Shown: one piece after another, positions 1-12,800 of the stretch
Position numbering within the stretch: the stretch's first letter is position 1
Layout of the letters: each line of letters starts with the position of its first letter
Assembly (NCBI GenBank): GCA_958450325.1
Contig: OY288254.1
Coordinates: forward strand, 33,985,577 to 34,049,576
Length of the DNA: 64,000 nt
Origin: Agrostemma githago
Lineage: Eukaryota; Streptophyta; Magnoliopsida; Caryophyllales; Caryophyllaceae
Direction: 5' to 3'
Notes under the pieces: model-generated
What the model was told of the DNA's origin: nothing
Seen by the model: the letters and a program-made list of their open reading frames with translations, nothing else
The model's database searches: none
Program-made: the position numbers and the translations under genes

Positions 1-81
1 GGTATTGGTGAACCCTGTCGTGGATGTGATTCAAAGATAGGGCACTGAACCTTAAGAGTAGGGTACTTCATAAGACGGGAC

Positions 82-154
82 GGAAAAGGGTTTAGGGTTG
101 GATTAGGCGGAGCCGCGAAGCGGGTCCGCCTAATCCAACCCTAAACCCTTTTCC
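82..154. repeat. 73-bp palindrome module (type example)
   Basis: This is the first copy of the hairpin present in almost every unit. The left arm runs from GGAAAAGGGTTTAGGG to GGCGGA and the right arm from TCCGCC to CCCTTTTCC. The two 30-base arms are exact reverse complements. The 13-base centre (CCCGCTTCGCGGC in the common orientation) has a C/C mismatch, then CCGC pairing with GCGG around a three-base loop. Common apex alleles are TTC-GCGG, TTC-GCAG, TAC-GCGG and TTT-GCGG. Each arm contains GGGTTTAGGGTT or its complement, matching the plant telomere repeat. A folded transcript of either strand would form a long, almost perfect hairpin. Confidence 0.95.
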
Positions 155-394
155 TTATTCAAGGTCACTAAACCCGCAACAAACTGAACCCTAAGAGGGT
201 ATTGGTGATCCCAATCGTGGATGTGATTCAAAGATGGGGCACTGAACCTTAAGAGTAGGGTACTACATAAGACGGGATGGAAAAGGGTTTAGGATTGGAT
301 TAGGCGGACCCGCTTCGCAGATCCGCCTAATCCAACCCTAAACCCTTTTCCTTATTCATGGTCACTAAACCCGCAACAAACTGAACCCTAAGAG

Positions 395-676
395 GGTATT
401 GCTGAACCCTATCGTGGATGTGATTCAAAGATGGGGCACTGAACCTTAAGAGTAGGGTACTGCATAAGACGGGACGGAAAAGGGTTTAGGGTTGAATTAG
501 GCGGACCCGCTACGCGGCTCCGCCTAATACAACCCTAAACCCTTTTCATTATTCAAGGACGGAAAAGGGTTTAGGGTTGGATTAGGCGGACCCGCTTCGC
601 GGCTCCGCCTAATCCAACCCTAAACCCTTTTCCTTATTCAAGGTCACTAAACCCGCAACAAACTGAACCCTAAGAG
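395..676 (+). repeat. double-hairpin satellite unit (282 bp, example)
   Basis: This unit carries two consecutive palindromes separated by CATTATTCAAGGACGG, making it 85 bp longer than the basic unit. The join replaces the usual AAGGTCAC by AAGGACGG, so the duplicated block runs from GACGG before the hairpin to CAAGG after it, with a shared GG at the junction. The first hairpin is the more diverged one (GAATTAGG on the left arm, CCTAATACAACC on the right) and the second is close to perfect. The same join recurs in every double unit I checked (1070-1350, 1942-2222, 3601-3881, 7398-7678, 8270-8551), which points to one original duplication later spread by unequal exchange. Confidence 0.93.
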
Positions 677-1547
677 GGTATTGGTGAACCCTGTCGTGGA
701 TGTGATTCAAAGATGGGGCACTGAACCTTAAGAGTAGGGTAATGCATAAGACGGGACGGAAAAGGGTTTAGGGTTGGATTAGGCGGACCCGCTTCGCAGC
801 TCCGCCTAATCCAACCCTAAACCCTATTCCTTATTCATGGTCACTAAACCCGCAACAAACTGAACCCTAAGAGGGTATTGGTGAACCCTGTCGTGGATGT
901 GATTCAAAGATGGGGCACTGAACCTTAAGAGTAGGGTACTGCATAAGACGGGACGGAAAAGGGTTTAGGGTTGGATTAGGCGGACCCGCTATGCGGCTCC
1001 GCCTAATACAACCCTAAACCTTTTCCTTATTCAAGGTCACTAAACCCGCAAGAAACTGAACCCTAAGAGGGTATTGGTGAACCCTGTCGTGGATGTGATT
1101 CAAAGATGGGGCACTGAACCTTAAGAGTAGGGTACTGCATAAGACGGGACGGAAAAGGTTTTAGGGTTGTATTAGGCGGACTCGCTACGCGGCTCTGCCT
1201 ATTACAACCCTAAACATTTTCCTTATTCAAGGACGGAAAAGGGTTTAGGGTTGGATTAGGCGGACCCGCTTCGCGGCTCCGCCTAATTCAACCCTAAACC
1301 CTTTTCCTTATTCAAGGTCACTAAACACGCAAGAAACTGAACCCTAAGAGGGTATTGGTGAACCCTGTCGTGGATGTGATTCAAAGATGGGGCACTGAAC
1401 CTTAAGAGTAGGGTACTACATAAGACGGGACGGAAAAGAGTTTAGGGTTGGATTTGGAGGACCCGCTACGCGGCTCTGCCTAATCGAACCCTAAACCCTT
1501 TTCCTTATTCAAGGTCACTAAACCCGCAAGAAACTGAACCCTAAGAG

Positions 1548-4500
1548 GGTATTGGTGAACCGTGTCGTGGATGTGATTCAAAGATAGGGCACTGAACCTT
1601 AAGAGTAGGGTACTTCATAAGACGGGACGGAAAAGGGTTTAGGGTTGGATTAGGCGGAGCCGCGAAGCGGGTCCGCCTAATCCAACCCTAAACCCTTTTC
1701 CTTATTCAAGGTCACTAAACCCGCAACAAACTGAACCCTAAGAGGGTATTGGTGATCCCAATCGTGGATGTGATTCAAAGATGGGGCACTGAACCTTAAG
1801 AGTAGGGTACTACATAAGACGGGATGGAAAAGGGTTTAGGATTGGATTAGGCGGACCCGCTTCGCAGATCCGCCTAATCCAACCCTAAACCCTTTTCCTT
1901 ATTCATGGTCACTAAACCCGCAACAAACTGAACCCTAAGAGGGTATTGGTGAACACGGTCGTGGATGTGATTCAAAGATGGGGCACTGAACCTTAAGAGT
2001 AGGGTACTGCATAAGACGGGACGGAAAAGGTTTTAGGGTTGTATTAGGCGGACCCGCTACGCGGCTCCGCCTATTACAACCCTAAACCTTTTCCTTATTC
2101 AAGGACGGAAAAGGGTTTAGGGTTGGATTAGGCGGACCCGCTTCGCGGCTCCGCCTAATTCAACCCTAAACCCTTTTCCTTATTCAAGGTCACTAAACAC
2201 GCAAGAAACTGAACCCTAAGAGGGTATTGGTGAACCCTGTCGTGCATGTGATTCAAAGATGGGGCACTGAACCTTAAGAGTAGGGTACTACATAAGACGG
2301 GACGGAAAAGAGTTTAGGGTTGGATTAGGAGGACCCGCTACGCGGCTCTGCCTAATCCAACCCTAAACCCTTTTCTTTATTCAAGGTCACTAAACCCGCA
2401 AGAAACTGAACCCTAAGAGGGTATTGGTGAACCCTGTCGTGGATGTGATTCAAAGATAGGGCACTGAACCTTAAGAGTAGGGTACTCCATAAGACGGGAC
2501 GGAAAAGGGTTTAGGGTTGGATTAGGCGGAGCCGCGAAGCGGGTCCGCCTAATCCAACCCTAAACCCTTTTCCTTATTCAAGGTCACTAAACCCGCAACA
2601 AACTGAACCCTAAGAGGGTATTGGTGATCCCAATCGTGGATGTGATTCAAAGATGGGGCACTGAACCTTAAGAGTAGGGTACTGCATAAGACGGGACGAA
2701 AAAGGGTTTAGGGATGAATTAGGCGGACCCGCTACGCGGCTCCGCCTAATACAACCCTAAACCCTTTTCCTTATTCATGGTCACTAAACCTGCAACAAAC
2801 TGAACCCTAAGAGGGTATTGGTGAACCCAGTCGTGGATGTGATTCAAAGATGGGGCACTGAACCTTAAGAGTAGGGTAATGCATAAGACGGGACGGAAAA
2901 GGGTTTAGGGTTGGATTAGGCGGACCCGCTTCGCAGCTCCGCCTAATCCAACCCTAAACCCTATTCCTTATTCATGGTCACTAAACCCGTAACAAACTGA
3001 ACCCTAAGAGGGTATTGGTGAACCCTGTCGTGGATGAGATTCAAAGATGGGGCACTGAAACTTAAGAGTAAGGTACTGCATAAGACGGGACGGAAAAGGG
3101 TTTAGGGTTGGATTAGGCGGACCCGCTATGCGGCTCCGCCTAATACAACCCTAAACCTTTTCCTTATTCAAGGTCACTAAACCCGCAAGAAACTGAACCC
3201 TAAGAGGGTATTGGTGAACCCTGTCGTGGATGTGATTAAAAGATGGGGCACTGAACCTTAAGAGTAGGGTACTGCATAAGACGGGACGGAAAAGGGATTA
3301 GGGTTGGATTAGGCGGACCCGCTTTGCGGTTCCGCCTAATCCAACCCTAAACCCTTTTCCTTATTCAAGGTCACTAAACCCGCAAGAAACTGAACCCTAA
3401 GAGGGTATTGGTGAACCCTGTCGTGGATGTGATTCAAAGATGGGGCACTGAACCTTAAGAGTAGAGTACTGCATAAGACGGGACGGAAAAGGGTTTAGGG
3501 TTGGATTAGGCGGACCCGCTTCGCGGCTCCGCCTAATCCAGCCCTAAACCCTTTTCCTTATTCAAGGTCACTAAACCCGCAACAAACTGAACCCTAAGAG
3601 GGTATTGGTGAACCCTATCGTGGATGTAATTCAAAGATGGGGCACTGAACCTTAAGAGTAGGGTACTGCATAAGACGGGACGGAAAAGGTTTTAGGGTTG
3701 TATTAGGCGGACTCGCTACGCGGCTCTGCCTATTACAACCCTAAACCTTTTCCTTATTCAAGGACGGAAAAGGGTTTAGGGTTGGATTAGGCGGACCCGC
3801 TTCGCGGCTCCGCCTAATTCAACCCTAAACCCTTTTCCTTATTCAAGGTCACTAAACACGCAAGAAACTGAACCCTAAGAGGGTATTGGTGAACCCTGTC
3901 GTGGATGTGATTCAAAGATGGGGCACTGAACCTTAAGAGTAGGGTACTACATAAGACGGGACGGAAAAGAGTTTAGGGTTGGATTTGGAGGACCCGCTAC
4001 GCGGCTCTGCCTAATCGAACCCTAAACCCTTTTCCTTATTCAAGGTCACTAAACCCGCAAGAAACTGAACCCTAAGAGGGTATTGGTGAACCGTGTCGTG
4101 GATGTGATTCAAAGATAGGGCACTGAACCTTAAGAGTAGGGTACTTCATAAGACGGGACGGAAAAGGGTTTAGGGTTGGATTAGGCGGAGCCGCGAAGCG
4201 GGTCCGCCTAATCCAACCCTAAACCCTTTTCCTTATTCAAGGTCACTAAACCCGCAACAAACTGAACCCTAAGAGGGTATTGGTGATCCCAATCGTGGAT
4301 GTGATTCAAAGATGGGGCACTGAACCTTAAGAGTAGGGTACTACATAAGACGGGATGGAAAAGGGTTTAGGATTGGATTAGGCGGACCCGCTTCGCAGAT
4401 CCGCCTAATCCAACCCTAAACCCTTTTCCTTATTCATGGTCACTAAACCCGCAACAAACTGAACCCTAAGAGGGTATTGGTGAACACGGTCGTGGATGTG

Positions 4501-7500
4501 ATTCAAAGATGGGGCACTGAACCTTAAGAGTAGGGTACTGCATAAGACGGGACGGAAAAGGTTTTAGGGTTGTATTAGGCGGACCCGCTACGCGGCTCCG
4601 CCTATTACAACCCTTAACCTTTTCCTTATTCAAGGACGGAAAAGGGTTTAGGGTTGGATTAGGCGGACCCGCTTCGCGGCTCCGCCTAATTCAACCCTAA
4701 ACCCTTTTCCTTATTCAAGGTCACTAAACACGCAAGAAACTGAACCCTAAGAGGGTATTGGTGAACCCTGTCGTGCATGTGATTCAAAGATGGGGCACTG
4801 AACCTTAAGAGTAGGGTACTACATAAGACGGGACGGAAAAGAGTTTAGGGTTGGATTAGGAGGACCCGCTACGCGGCTCTGCCTAATCCAACCCTAAACC
4901 CTTTTCTTTATTCAAGGTCACTAAACCCGCAAGAAACTGAACCCTAAGAGGGTATTGGTGAACCCTGTCGTGGATGTGATTCAAAGATAGGGCACTGAAC
5001 CTTAAGAGTAGGGTACTCCATAAGACGGGACGGAAAAGGGTTTAGGGTTGGATTAGGCGGAGCCGCGAAGCGGGTCCGCCTAATCCAACCCTAAACCCTT
5101 TTCCTTATTCAAGGTCACTAAACCCGCAACAAACTGAACCCTAAGAGGGTATTGGTGATCCCAATCGTGGATGTGATTCAAAGATGGGGCACTGAACCTT
5201 AAGAGTAGGGTACTACATAAGACGGGATGGAAAAGGGTTTAGGATTGGATTAGGCGGACCCGCTTCGCAGATCCGCCTAATCCAACCCTAAACCCTTTTC
5301 CTTATTCATGGTCACTAAACCCGCAACAAACTGAACCCTAAGAGGGTATTGGTGAACACGGTCGTGGATGTGATTCAAAGATGGGGCACTGAACCTTAAG
5401 AGTAGGGTACTCCATAAGACGGGACGGAAAAGGGTTTAGGGTTGGATTAGGCGGAGCCGCGAAGCGGGTCCGCCTAATCCAACCCTAAACCCTTTTCCTT
5501 ATTCAAGGTCACTAAACCCGCAACAAACTGAACCCTAAGAGGGTATTGGTGATCCCAATCGTGGATGTGATTCAAAGATGGGGCACTGAACCTTAAGAGT
5601 AGGGTACTGCATAAGACGGGACGAAAAAGGGTTTAGGGATGAATTAGGCGGACCCGCTACGCGGCTCCGCCTAATACAACCCTAAACCCTTTTCCTTATT
5701 CATGGTCACTAAACCTGCAACAAACTGAACCCTAAGAGGGTATTGGTGAACCCAGTCGTGGATGTGATTCAAAGATGGGGCACTGAACCTTAAGAGTAGG
5801 GTAATGCATAAGACGGGACGGAAAAGGGTTTAGGGTTGGATTAGGCGGACCCGCTTCGCAGCTCCGCCTAATCCAACCCTAAACCCTATTCCTTATTCAT
5901 GGTCACTAAACCCGCAACAAACTGAACCCTAAGAGGGTATTGGTGAACCCTGTCGTGGATGAGATTCAAAGATGGGGCACTGAAACTTAAGAGTAAGGTA
6001 CTGCATAAGACGGGACGGAAAAGGGTTTAGGGTTGGATTAGGCGGACCCGCTATGCGGCTCCGCCTAATACAACCCTAAACCTTTTCCTTATTCAAGGTC
6101 ACTAAACCCGCAAGAAACTGAACCCTAAGAGGGTATTGGTGAACCCTGTCGTGGATGTGATTAAAAGATGGGGCACTGAACCTTAAGAGTAGGGTACTGC
6201 ATAAGACGGGACGGAAAAGGGATTAGGGTTGGATTAGGCGGACCCGCTTTGCGGTTCCGCCTAATCCAACCCTAAACCCTTTTCCTTATTCAAGGTCACT
6301 AAACCCGCAAGAAACTGAACCCTAAGAGGGTATTGGTGAACCCTGTCGTGGATGTGATTCAAAGATGGGGCACTGAACCTTAAGAGTAGAGTACTGCATA
6401 AGACGGGACGGAAAAGGGTTTAGGGTTGGATTAGGCGGACCCGCTTCGCGGCTCCGCCTAATCCAGCCCTAAACCCTTTTCCTTATTCAAGGTCACTAAA
6501 CCCGCAACAAACTGAACCCTAAGAGGGTATTGGTGAACCCTATCGTGGATGTAATTCAAAGATGGGGCACTGAACCTTAAGAGTAGGGTACTGCATAAGA
6601 CGGGACGGAAAAGGTTTTAGGGTTGTATTAGGCGGACTCGCTACGCGGCTCTGCCTATTACAACCCTAAACCTTTTCCTTATTCAAGGACGGAAAAGGGT
6701 TTAGGGTTGGATTAGGCGGACCCGCTTCGCGGCTCCGCCTAATTCAACCCTAAACCCTTTTCCTTATTCAAGGTCACTAAACACGCAAGAAACTGAACCC
6801 TAAGAGGGTATTGGTGAACCCTGTCGTGGATGTGATTCAAAGATGGGGCACTGAACCTTAAGAGTAGGGTACTACATAAGACGGGACGGAAAAGAGTTTA
6901 GGGTTGGATTTGGAGGACCCGCTACGCGGCTCTGCCTAATCGAACCCTAAACCCTTTTCCTTATTCAAGGTCACTAAACCCGCAAGAAACTGAACCCTAA
7001 GAGGGTATTGGTGAACCGTGTCGTGGATGTGATTCAAAGATAGGGCACTGAACCTTAAGAGTAGGGTACTTCATAAGACGGGACGGAAAAGGGTTTAGGG
7101 TTGGATTAGGCGGAGCCGCGAAGCGGGTCCGCCTAATCCAACCCTAAACCCTTTTCCTTATTCAAGGTCACTAAACCCGCAACAAACTGAACCCTAAGAG
7201 GGTATTGGTGATCCCAATCGTGGATGTGATTCAAAGATGGGGCACTGAACCTTAAGAGTAGGGTACTACATAAGACGGGATGGAAAAGGGTTTAGGATTG
7301 GATTAGGCGGACCCGCTTCGCAGATCCGCCTAATCCAACCCTAAACCCTTTTCCTTATTCATGGTCACTAAACCCGCAACAAACTGAACCCTAAGAGGGT
7401 ATTGGTGAACACGGTCGTGGATGTGATTCAAAGATGGGGCACTGAACCTTAAGAGTAGGGTACTGCATAAGACGGGACGGAAAAGGTTTTAGGGTTGTAT

Positions 7501-9816
7501 TAGGCGGACCCGCTACGCGGCTCCGCCTATTACAACCCTAAACCTTTTCCTTATTCAAGGACGGAAAAGGGTTTAGGGTTGGATTAGGCGGACCCGCTTC
7601 GCGGCTCCGCCTAATTCAACCCTAAACCCTTTTCCTTATTCAAGGTCACTAAACACGCAAGAAACTGAACCCTAAGAGGGTATTGGTGAACCCTGTCGTG
7701 CATGCGATTCAAAGATGGGGCACTGAACCTTAAGAGTAGGGTACTACATAAGACGGGACGGAAAAGAGTTTAGGGTTGGATTAGGAGGACCCGCTACGCG
7801 GCTCTGCCTAATCCAACCCTAAACCCTTTTCTTTATTCAAGGTCACTAAACCCGCAAGAAACTGAACCCTAAGAGGGTATTGGTGAACCCTGTCGTGGAT
7901 GTGATTCAAAGATAGGGCACTGAACCTTAAGAGTAGGGTACTCCATAAGACGGGACGGAAAAGGGTTTAGGGTTGGATTAGGCGGAGCCGCGAAGCGGGT
8001 CCGCCTAATCCAACCCTAAACCCTTTTCCTTATTCAAGGTCACTAAACCCGCAACAAACTGAACCCTAAGAGGGTATTGGTGATCCCAATCGTGGATGTG
8101 ATTCAAAGATGGGGCACTGAACCTTAAGAGTAGGGTACTACATAAGACGGGATGGAAAAGGGTTTAGGATTGGATTAGGCGGACCCGCTTCGCAGCTCCG
8201 CCTAATCCAACCCTAAACCCTTTTCCTTATTCATGGTCACTAAACCCGCAACAAACTGAACCCTAAGAGGGTATTGGTGAACCCTGTCGTGGATGTGATT
8301 CAAAGATGGGGCACTGAACCTTAAGAGTAGGGTACTGCATAAGACGGGACGAAAAAGGGTTTAGGGATGAATTAGGCGGACCCGCTACGCGGCTCCGCCT
8401 AATACAACCCTAAACCCTTTTCATTATTCAAGGACGGAAAAGGGTTTAGGGTTGGATTAGGCGGACCCGCTTCGCGGCTCCGCCTAATCCAACCCTAAAC
8501 CCTTTTCCTTATTCATGGTCACTAAACCTGCAACAAACTGAACCCTAAGAGGGTATTGGTGAACCCTGTCGTGGATGTGATTCAAAGATGGGGCACTGAA
8601 CCTTAAGAGTAGGGTAATGCATAAGACGGGACGGAAAAGGGTTTAGGGTTGGATTAGGCGGACCCGCTTCGCAGCTCCGCCTAATCCAACCCTAAACCCT
8701 ATTCCTTATTCATGGTCACTAAACCCGCAACAAACTGAACCCTAAGAGGGTATTGGTGAACCCTGTCGTGGATGAGATTCAAAGATGGGGCACTGAACCT
8801 TAAGAGTAAGGTACTGCATAAGACGGGACGGAAAAGGGTTTAGGGTTGGATTAGGCGGACCCGCTATGCGGCTCCGCCTAATACAACCCTAAACCTTTTC
8901 CTTATTCAAGGTCACTAAACCCGCAAGAAACTGAACCCTAAGAGGGTATTGGTGAACCCTGTCGTGGATGTGATTAAAAGATGGGGCACTGAACCTTAAG
9001 AGTAGGGTACTGCATAAGACGGGACGGAAAAGGGATTAGGGTTGGATTAGGCGGACCCGCTTTGCGGTTCCGCCTAATCCAACCCTAAACCCTTTTCCTT
9101 ATTCAAGGTCACTAAACCCGCAAGAAACTGAACCCTAAGAGGGTATTGGTGAACCCTGTCGTGGATGTGATTCAAAGATGGGGCACTGAACCTTAAGAGT
9201 AGAGTACTGCATAAGACGGGACGGAAAAGGGTTTAGGGTTGGATTAGGCGGACCCGCTTCGCGGCTCCGCCTAATCCAGCCCTAAACCCTTTTCCTTATT
9301 CAAGGTCACTAAACCCGCAACAAACTGAACCCTAAGAGGGTATTGGTGAACCCTATCGTGGATGTAATTCAAAGATGGGGCACTGAACCTTAAGAGTAGG
9401 GTACTACATAAGACGGGATGGAAAAGGGTTTAGGGTTGGATTAGGCGGACCCGCTTTGCAGCTCCGCCTAATCCAACCCTAAACCCTTTTCCTTATTCAT
9501 GGTCACTAAACCCGCAACAAACTGAACCCTAAGAGGGTATTGGTGAACCCTGTCGTGGATGTGATTCAAAGATGGGGCACTGAACCTTAAGAGTAGGGTA
9601 CTGCATAAGACGGGACGGAAAAGGTTTTAGGGTTGTATTAGGCGGACCCGCTACGCGGCTCCGCCTATTACAACCCTAAACCTTTTCCTTATTCAAGGAC
9701 GGAAAAGGGTTTAGGGTTGTATTAGGCGGACCCGCTTCGCGGCTCCGCCTAATTCAACCCTAAACCCTTTTCCTTATTCAAGGTCACTAAACACGCAAGA
9801 AACTGAACCCTAAGAG
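1548..9816 (+). repeat. higher-order repeat block I (2531/2925/2813 bp)
   Basis: There are three successive higher-order copies, each starting with a unit that has GATAGGGCACTG, an ACTTCATAAG variant and an inverted hairpin apex: 1548-4078 (2531 bp, 12 units), 4079-7003 (2925 bp, 14 units by length) and 7004-9816 (2813 bp, 13 units). I counted unit starts for the first and third copies. The first has ten units of 196-197 bp and two of 281 bp. The third has ten of 196-197 and three of 281-282 bp. The second differs from the first by 394 bp, exactly two basic units. Bases 1-1547 look like the end of a further copy entering from upstream. Confidence 0.85.
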
Positions 9817-12800
9817 GGTATTGGTGAACCTTGTCGTGGATGTGATTCAAAGATAGGGCACTGAACCTTAAGAGTAGGGTACTTCATAAAACGGGACGGA
9901 AAAGGGTTTAGGGTTGGATTAGGCGGAGCCGCGAAGCGGGTCCGCCTAATCCAACCCTAAATCCTTTTCCTTATTCAAGGTCACGAAACCCGCAACAAAC
10001 TGAACCCTAAGAGGGTATTGGTGATCCCAATCGTGGATGTGATTCAAAGATGGGGCACTGAACCTTAAGAGTAGGGTACTACATAAGATGGGATGGAAAA
10101 GGGTTTAGGATTGGATTAGGCGGACCCGCTTCGCAGCTCCGCCTAATCCAACCCTAAACCCTTTTCCTTATTCATGGTCACTAAACCCGCAACAAACTGA
10201 ACCCTAAGAGGGTATTGGTGAACCCTGTCGTGGATGTCATTCAAAGATGGGGCACTGAACCTTAAGAGTAGGGTACTGCATAAGACGGGACGGAAAAGGG
10301 TTTAGGGTTGAATTAGGCGGACCCGCTTTGCAGCTCCGCCTAATCCAACCCTAAACCCTTTTCATTATTCAAGGACGGAAAAGAGTTTAGGGTTGGATTA
10401 GGCGGACCCGCTTCGCGGCTCCGCCTAATCCAACCCTAAACCCTTTTCCTTATTCAAGGTCACTAAACTCGCAAGAAACTGAACACTAAGAGAGTATTGG
10501 TGAACCCTGTCGTGGATGTGATTCATAGATGGGGCACTGAACCTTAAGAGTAGGGTACTGCATAAGACGGGACGGAAAAGGGTTTAGGGTTGGATTAAGC
10601 GGACCCGCTTTGCGGTTCCGCCTAATCCAACCCTAAACCCTTTTCCTTATTCAAGGTCACTAAACCCGCAAGAAACTGAACCCTAAGAGGGTATTGGTGA
10701 ACCCTGTCGTGGATGTGATTCAAAGATGGGGCACTGAACCTTAAGAGTAGGGTACTGCATAAGACGGGACGGAAAAGGGTTTTGGGTTGGATTAGGCGGA
10801 CCCGCTTCGCGGCTCCGCCTAATCCATCCCTAAACCCTTTTCCTTATTCAAGGTCACTAAACCCGCAACAAACTGAACCCTAAGAGGGTATTGGTGAACC
10901 CTGTCGTGGATGTGATTCAAAGATGGGGCACTGAACCTTAAGAGTAGAGTACTACATAAGACGGGATGGAAAAGGGTTTAGGGTTGAATTAGGCGGACCC
11001 GCTTTGCAGCTCCGCCTAATCCAACCCTAAACCCTTTTCATTATTCAAGGACGGAAAAGAGTTTAGGGTTGGATTAGGCGGACCCGCTTCGCGGCTCCGC
11101 CTAATCCAACCCTAAACCCTTTTCCTTATTCAAGGTCACTAAACCCGCAAGAAACTGAACCCTAAGTGGGTATTGATGAACCCTGTCGTGGATGTGATTC
11201 AAAGATGGGGCACTGAACCTTAAGAGTAGGGTACTGCATAAGACGGGACGGAAAAGGGTTCAGGGTTGGATTAGGCGGACCCGCTTTGCGGTTCCGCCTA
11301 ATCCAACCCTAAAACCTTTTCCTTATTCAAGGTCACTAAACCCGCAACAAACTGAACCCTAAGAGGGTATTGGTGACCCTATCGTGGATGTGATTCAAAG
11401 ATGGGGCACTGAACCATAAGAGTAGGGTACTACATAAGACGGGATGGAAAAGGGTTTAGGGTTGGATTAGGCGGACCCGATTCGCAGCTCCGCCTAATCC
11501 AACCCCAAACCCTTTTCCTTATTCATGGTCACTAAACCCGCAACAAACTGAACCCTAAGAGGGTATTGGTGAACCCTGTCGTGGATGTGATTCAAAGATG
11601 GGGCACTGAACCTTAAGAGTAGGGTACTACATAAGACGGGATGGAAAAGGGTTTAGGGTTGGATTAGGCGGACCCGCTTCGCAGCTCCGCCTAATCCAAC
11701 CCTAAACCCTTTTCCTTATTCATGGTCACTAAACCCGCAACAAACTGAACCCTAAGAGGGTATTGGTGAACCCTGTCGTGGATGTGATTCAAAGATGGGG
11801 CACTGAACCTTAAGAGTAGGGTACTGCATAAGACGGGACGGAAAAGGGTTTAGGGTTGAATTAGGCGGACCCGCTACGCCGCTCCGCCTAATACAACCCT
11901 AAACCCTTTTCATTATTCAAGGACGGAAAAGGGTTTAGGGTTGGATTAGGCGGACCCGCTTCGCGGCTCCGTCTAATCCAACCCTAAACCCTTTTCCTTA
12001 TTCAAGGTCACTAAACCCGCAACAAACTGAACCCTAAGAGGGTATTGGTGAACCCTGTCGATGTGATTCAAAGATGGGGCACTGAACCTTAAGAGTAGGG
12101 TAATGCATAAGATGGGATGGAAAAGGGTTTAGGATTGGATTAGGCGGACCCGCTTCGCAGCTCCGCCTAATCCAACCCTAAACCCTTTTCCTTATTCATG
12201 GTCACTAAACCCGCAACAAACTGAACCCTAAGAGGGTATTGGTGAACCCTGTCGTGGATGTCATTCAAAGATGGGGCACTGAACCTTAAGAGTAGGGTAC
12301 TGCATAAGACGGGACGGAAAAGGGTTTAGGGTTGAATTAGGCGGACCCGCTTTGCAGCTCCGCCTAATCCAACCCTAAACCCTTTTCATTATTCAAGGAC
12401 GGAAAAGAGTTTAGGGTTGGATTAGGCGGACCCGCTTCGCGGCTCCGCCTAATCCAACCCTAAACCCTTTTCCTTATTCAAGGTCACTAAACTCGCAAGA
12501 AACTGAACACTAAGAGAGTATTGGTGAACCCTGTCGTGGATGTGATTCATAGATGGGGCACTGAACCTTAAGAGTAGGGTACTGCATAAGACGGGACGGA
12601 AAAGGGTTTAGGGTTGGATTAAGCGGACCCGCTTTGCGGTTCCGCCTAATCCAACCCTAAACCCTTTTCCTTATTCAAGGTCACTAAACCCGCAAGAAAC
12701 TGAACCCTAAGAGGGTATTGGTGAACCCTGTCGTGGATGTGATTCAAAGATGGGGCACTGAACCTTAAGAGTAGGGTACTGCATAAGACGGGACGGAAAA

